DNA of 7,376 nucleotides. Origin: Clostridiales bacterium. Lineage in GTDB: Bacteria > Bacillota > Clostridia > Peptostreptococcales > JAAYPU01. The notes under the pieces are model-generated. The model worked only from the letters and a program-made list of their open reading frames with translations, did not search any database and was not told where the DNA came from. Location: positions 1-7,376 of the forward strand of contig JAAYPU010000080.1 in NCBI GenBank assembly GCA_012519645.1, read 5' to 3'. This document shows, piece after piece, positions 5,521-7,376 of this stretch. Numbering within the stretch: the first letter of the stretch is position 1; each line of letters starts with the position of its first letter. The position numbers were made by a program, and so were the translations under genes.

Positions 5521-6270
5521 CTATTGGAAGGAAAAAAAGCAGTTGTAACTGGTAGTTCGAGAGGTATTGGGAAAGCAATCGCTTTAAAGCTGGCGCGTGA
5601 AGGTGCTGATGTAGTTATTAATTATTATATGGATTCTGATCTTGCAGATGCGGAAAGCGTTGTCAATGAAATCAAGGCTCTTGGAAGAGATGCTTTGGCA
5701 GTGCAAGGTGATGTCTCGGATTCTAGTCAGGCTGAGAATATAATTAAAGAAGCGGAAGATAGATTTGGCAGAGTAGATATATTGGTCAATAATGCAGGTA
5801 TTACAAGAGATGGCTTACTCATTAAGATGAAAGAAGAAGAATGGGATGCCGTTTTGAACGCGAATTTAAAAAGTGTGTATAACTGTACAAAGGCAGTAGC
5901 TAAACTGATGATGAAACAAAGATATGGAAGAATAGTAAATATAGCATCAGTTGTAGGTGTGACAGGAAATGCAGGTCAGGGAAATTATGCAGCTTCAAAA
6001 GCAGGCGTTATTGGTTTTAGTAAGAGCATAGCTAAAGAATTGGCATCAAGAAATATTACAGTTAATGCAATTGCACCAGGGTTTATACAAACAGATATGA
6101 CAAAGAAACTAAGTGATAGTATCATTGAGCAAATCAACAGCCAAATCCCACAAGGACGAATGGGTACGGCGGAGGATGTTGCCAATTTAGCCGGATTTCT
6201 TGCTTCAGACGAAGCTGCGTATATTACGGGGCAGGTTATAAATGTCGACGGCGGAATGGTTATGCTGTAG
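5518..6270 (+). CDS. fabG: FabG, 3-oxoacyl-ACP reductase (NADPH)
   Basis: FabG reduces 3-ketoacyl-ACP to 3-hydroxyacyl-ACP, the first reduction of each elongation round. It is a classical short-chain dehydrogenase/reductase of 250 residues from the ATG at 5518 (253 from GTG 5509). The Rossmann nucleotide motif TGSSRGIG spans 11-18, NNAGITRDGLL 91-101, and the catalytic tetrad is Asn116, Ser144, Tyr157 and Lys161 (YAASK 157-161). NAIAPGFIQTDMT (183-195) and the C-terminal YITGQVINVDGGM (235-247) are typical of true FabG proteins rather than other SDRs. The operon position between fabD and fabF supports the assignment. No acpP gene follows; fabF begins 13 bp later. Confidence 0.97.
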   Translation: MLLEGKKAVVTGSSRGIGKAIALKLAREGADVVINYYMDSDLADAESVVNEIKALGRDALAVQGDVSDSSQAENIIKEAEDRFGRVDILVNNAGITRDGLLIKMKEEEWDAVLNANLKSVYNCTKAVAKLMMKQRYGRIVNIASVVGVTGNAGQGNYAASKAGVIGFSKSIAKELASRNITVNAIAPGFIQTDMTKKLSDSIIEQINSQIPQGRMGTAEDVANLAGFLASDEAAYITGQVINVDGGMVML

Positions 6271-6283
6271 GGAGGAAATTAGC

Positions 6284-7376
6284 ATGAAAAGAAGAGTAGT
6301 CGTAACGGGTATGGGGGCAATAACCCCTATCGGATTAGATGTAGACAGCTATTGGAGCAACTTAAAGAAAGGGGTTTCGGGTTTAGGATATATTACAAAA
6401 TTCGATATTTCAGAATATGATGCAAAGATAGCCGGTGAAGTGAAGGATTTTAACAGTGAAATGTATCTGGAAAGAAAAGAAGCCAGACATATGGACTATT
6501 TCTGTCAATATGCTGTGGCAGCTGCAGATCAAGCCGTAGCAGACAGCGGAATTGATTTTAGAAGCATAGATACGACCAGAGCAGGAGTCATAATTGGTTC
6601 AGGTGTAGGGGGCATGGTAACTGTTCAAAATGAATATCTCAAGCTTCTGGAAAAAGGACCAAAACGCGTCAGCCCATTTTTTGTGCCTACGATGATCTTA
6701 AATATGGCTTCGGGACATGTTTCCATTCGGCATGGTTTAAAAGGACCAAATACCGCGGTAGTTACTGCATGTGCTACTTCTACCAATGCCATTGGAGATG
6801 CGTTTAATATGATAAAAAGAAATGATGCTGATATTATGATTGCGGGAGGAACAGAAGCTGCAATTTGCGAATTAAGTATTGCAGGCTTCGCTTCTATGAA
6901 AGCTCTTTCAACATATAATGAAGACCCAAGAGCAGCAAGCAGACCCTTTGATCTTGAAAGAGATGGTTTTGTAATGGGAGAAGGAGCAGGAATATTGATA
7001 TTGGAAGAGTTGGAGCATGCTCTTAAACGAGGAGCCAAGATATATGCTGAAATTATTGGATATGGAATGAGTGCGGATGCATATCATATAACAGCTCCCG
7101 CACCTGATGGAGAAGGTGCCGTAAGAGCCATGGAAAATGCTCTGGCTGATGCAGGTATAACCTACGATCAAATAGATTATATCAATGCACATGGTACCTC
7201 TACACCAATGAACGACAGACTGGAAACCCTTGCCGTTAAAACTGTCTTCAAGGATAGAGCCTATAATATTCCCATAAGCTCAACTAAGTCAATGACAGGT
7301 CATTTACTTGGTGCGGCAGGTGCCGTAGAAGCAATTGCCGTAATAAAAACTATAACAGACAGCTTTATACATCCAA
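6284..7376 (+). CDS. fabF: FabF, beta-ketoacyl-ACP synthase II (3' end outside window)
   Basis: FabF elongates acyl-ACP by condensing it with malonyl-ACP. The frame is open from the ATG at 6284 to the window edge, giving 364 codons plus one base. The usual length is about 410, so roughly 45-50 residues are missing by truncation at the edge, not by mutation. It begins MKRRVVVTGMGAITPIG and keeps the Cys-His-His triad: Cys163 in VTACATSTNAIG (160-171), His303 in NAHGTSTP (301-308) and His340 in STKSMTGHLLGAAG (333-346). RAASRPFDLERDGFVMGEGAG (217-236 region) is also typical. The numbering matches E. coli FabF at all three catalytic residues. GGAGG (6271-6275) lies eight bases before the start. 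KAS I (FabB) is less likely given the motifs and Gram-positive context. Confidence 0.96.
   Translation, partial: MKRRVVVTGMGAITPIGLDVDSYWSNLKKGVSGLGYITKFDISEYDAKIAGEVKDFNSEMYLERKEARHMDYFCQYAVAAADQAVADSGIDFRSIDTTRAGVIIGSGVGGMVTVQNEYLKLLEKGPKRVSPFFVPTMILNMASGHVSIRHGLKGPNTAVVTACATSTNAIGDAFNMIKRNDADIMIAGGTEAAICELSIAGFASMKALSTYNEDPRAASRPFDLERDGFVMGEGAGILILEELEHALKRGAKIYAEIIGYGMSADAYHITAPAPDGEGAVRAMENALADAGITYDQIDYINAHGTSTPMNDRLETLAVKTVFKDRAYNIPISSTKSMTGHLLGAAGAVEAIAVIKTITDSFIHP

Noticed and set aside
6625..7192. Minus-strand ORFs within fabF
   Set aside because: They overlap a clear, motif-complete FabF frame on the + strand and show no recognisable domain.

Overview
The window reads as AT-rich, low-GC Gram-positive DNA, most likely from an endospore-forming member of the Clostridia. 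The evidence is a PdaB-type polysaccharide deacetylase of the kind found in spore formers, FapR control of type II fatty acid synthesis, strong AGGAGG-type ribosome binding sites, TTG/GTG start codons and short intergenic heptanucleotide arrays. No genus can be fixed from the sequence alone. All genes lie on the + strand.

Left part (1-1890): the window opens with a small heptamer-repeat patch (1-42) and a factor-independent terminator (50-73) that ends a gene outside the window. Then come a membrane-anchored PdaB-like deacetylase (202-966) and an unusual SSB-like protein with two apparent OB folds and no acidic C-terminal tail (1138-1755). The SSB-like gene's stop codon lies inside a five-unit heptamer array (1753-1787). 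This is followed by a perfect 10-bp hairpin (1799-1823) and a long, strong terminator (1847-1894).

Right part (1896-7376): a promoter directly abuts the terminator, and a near-perfect 21-bp palindromic FapR operator (1924-1944) sits at the expected transcription start. It drives a tightly packed lipid synthesis operon: fapR, plsX, fabH, fabD, fabG and fabF, the last cut by the window edge. Gaps between genes are 8 to 18 bp or overlaps, so this is almost certainly one transcript.

How the genes work together: FabD makes malonyl-ACP from malonyl-CoA, FabH starts chains by condensing acetyl-CoA (or a branched acyl-CoA) with malonyl-ACP, FabF elongates, and FabG reduces the 3-ketoacyl-ACP. PlsX passes finished acyl-ACP to phospholipid synthesis as acyl-phosphate. 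FapR senses malonyl-CoA and would repress the whole set, itself included, when malonyl-CoA is low. Acyl carrier protein, enoyl-ACP reductase and dehydratase genes are absent from the visible segment, although acpP and fabK often lie between these same genes in clostridial clusters.

I did not find a convincing new biological system. The items most worth a second look are the heptamer arrays at two gene boundaries, the tailless double-OB SSB-like protein, the operator architecture and the missing acpP/fabK.
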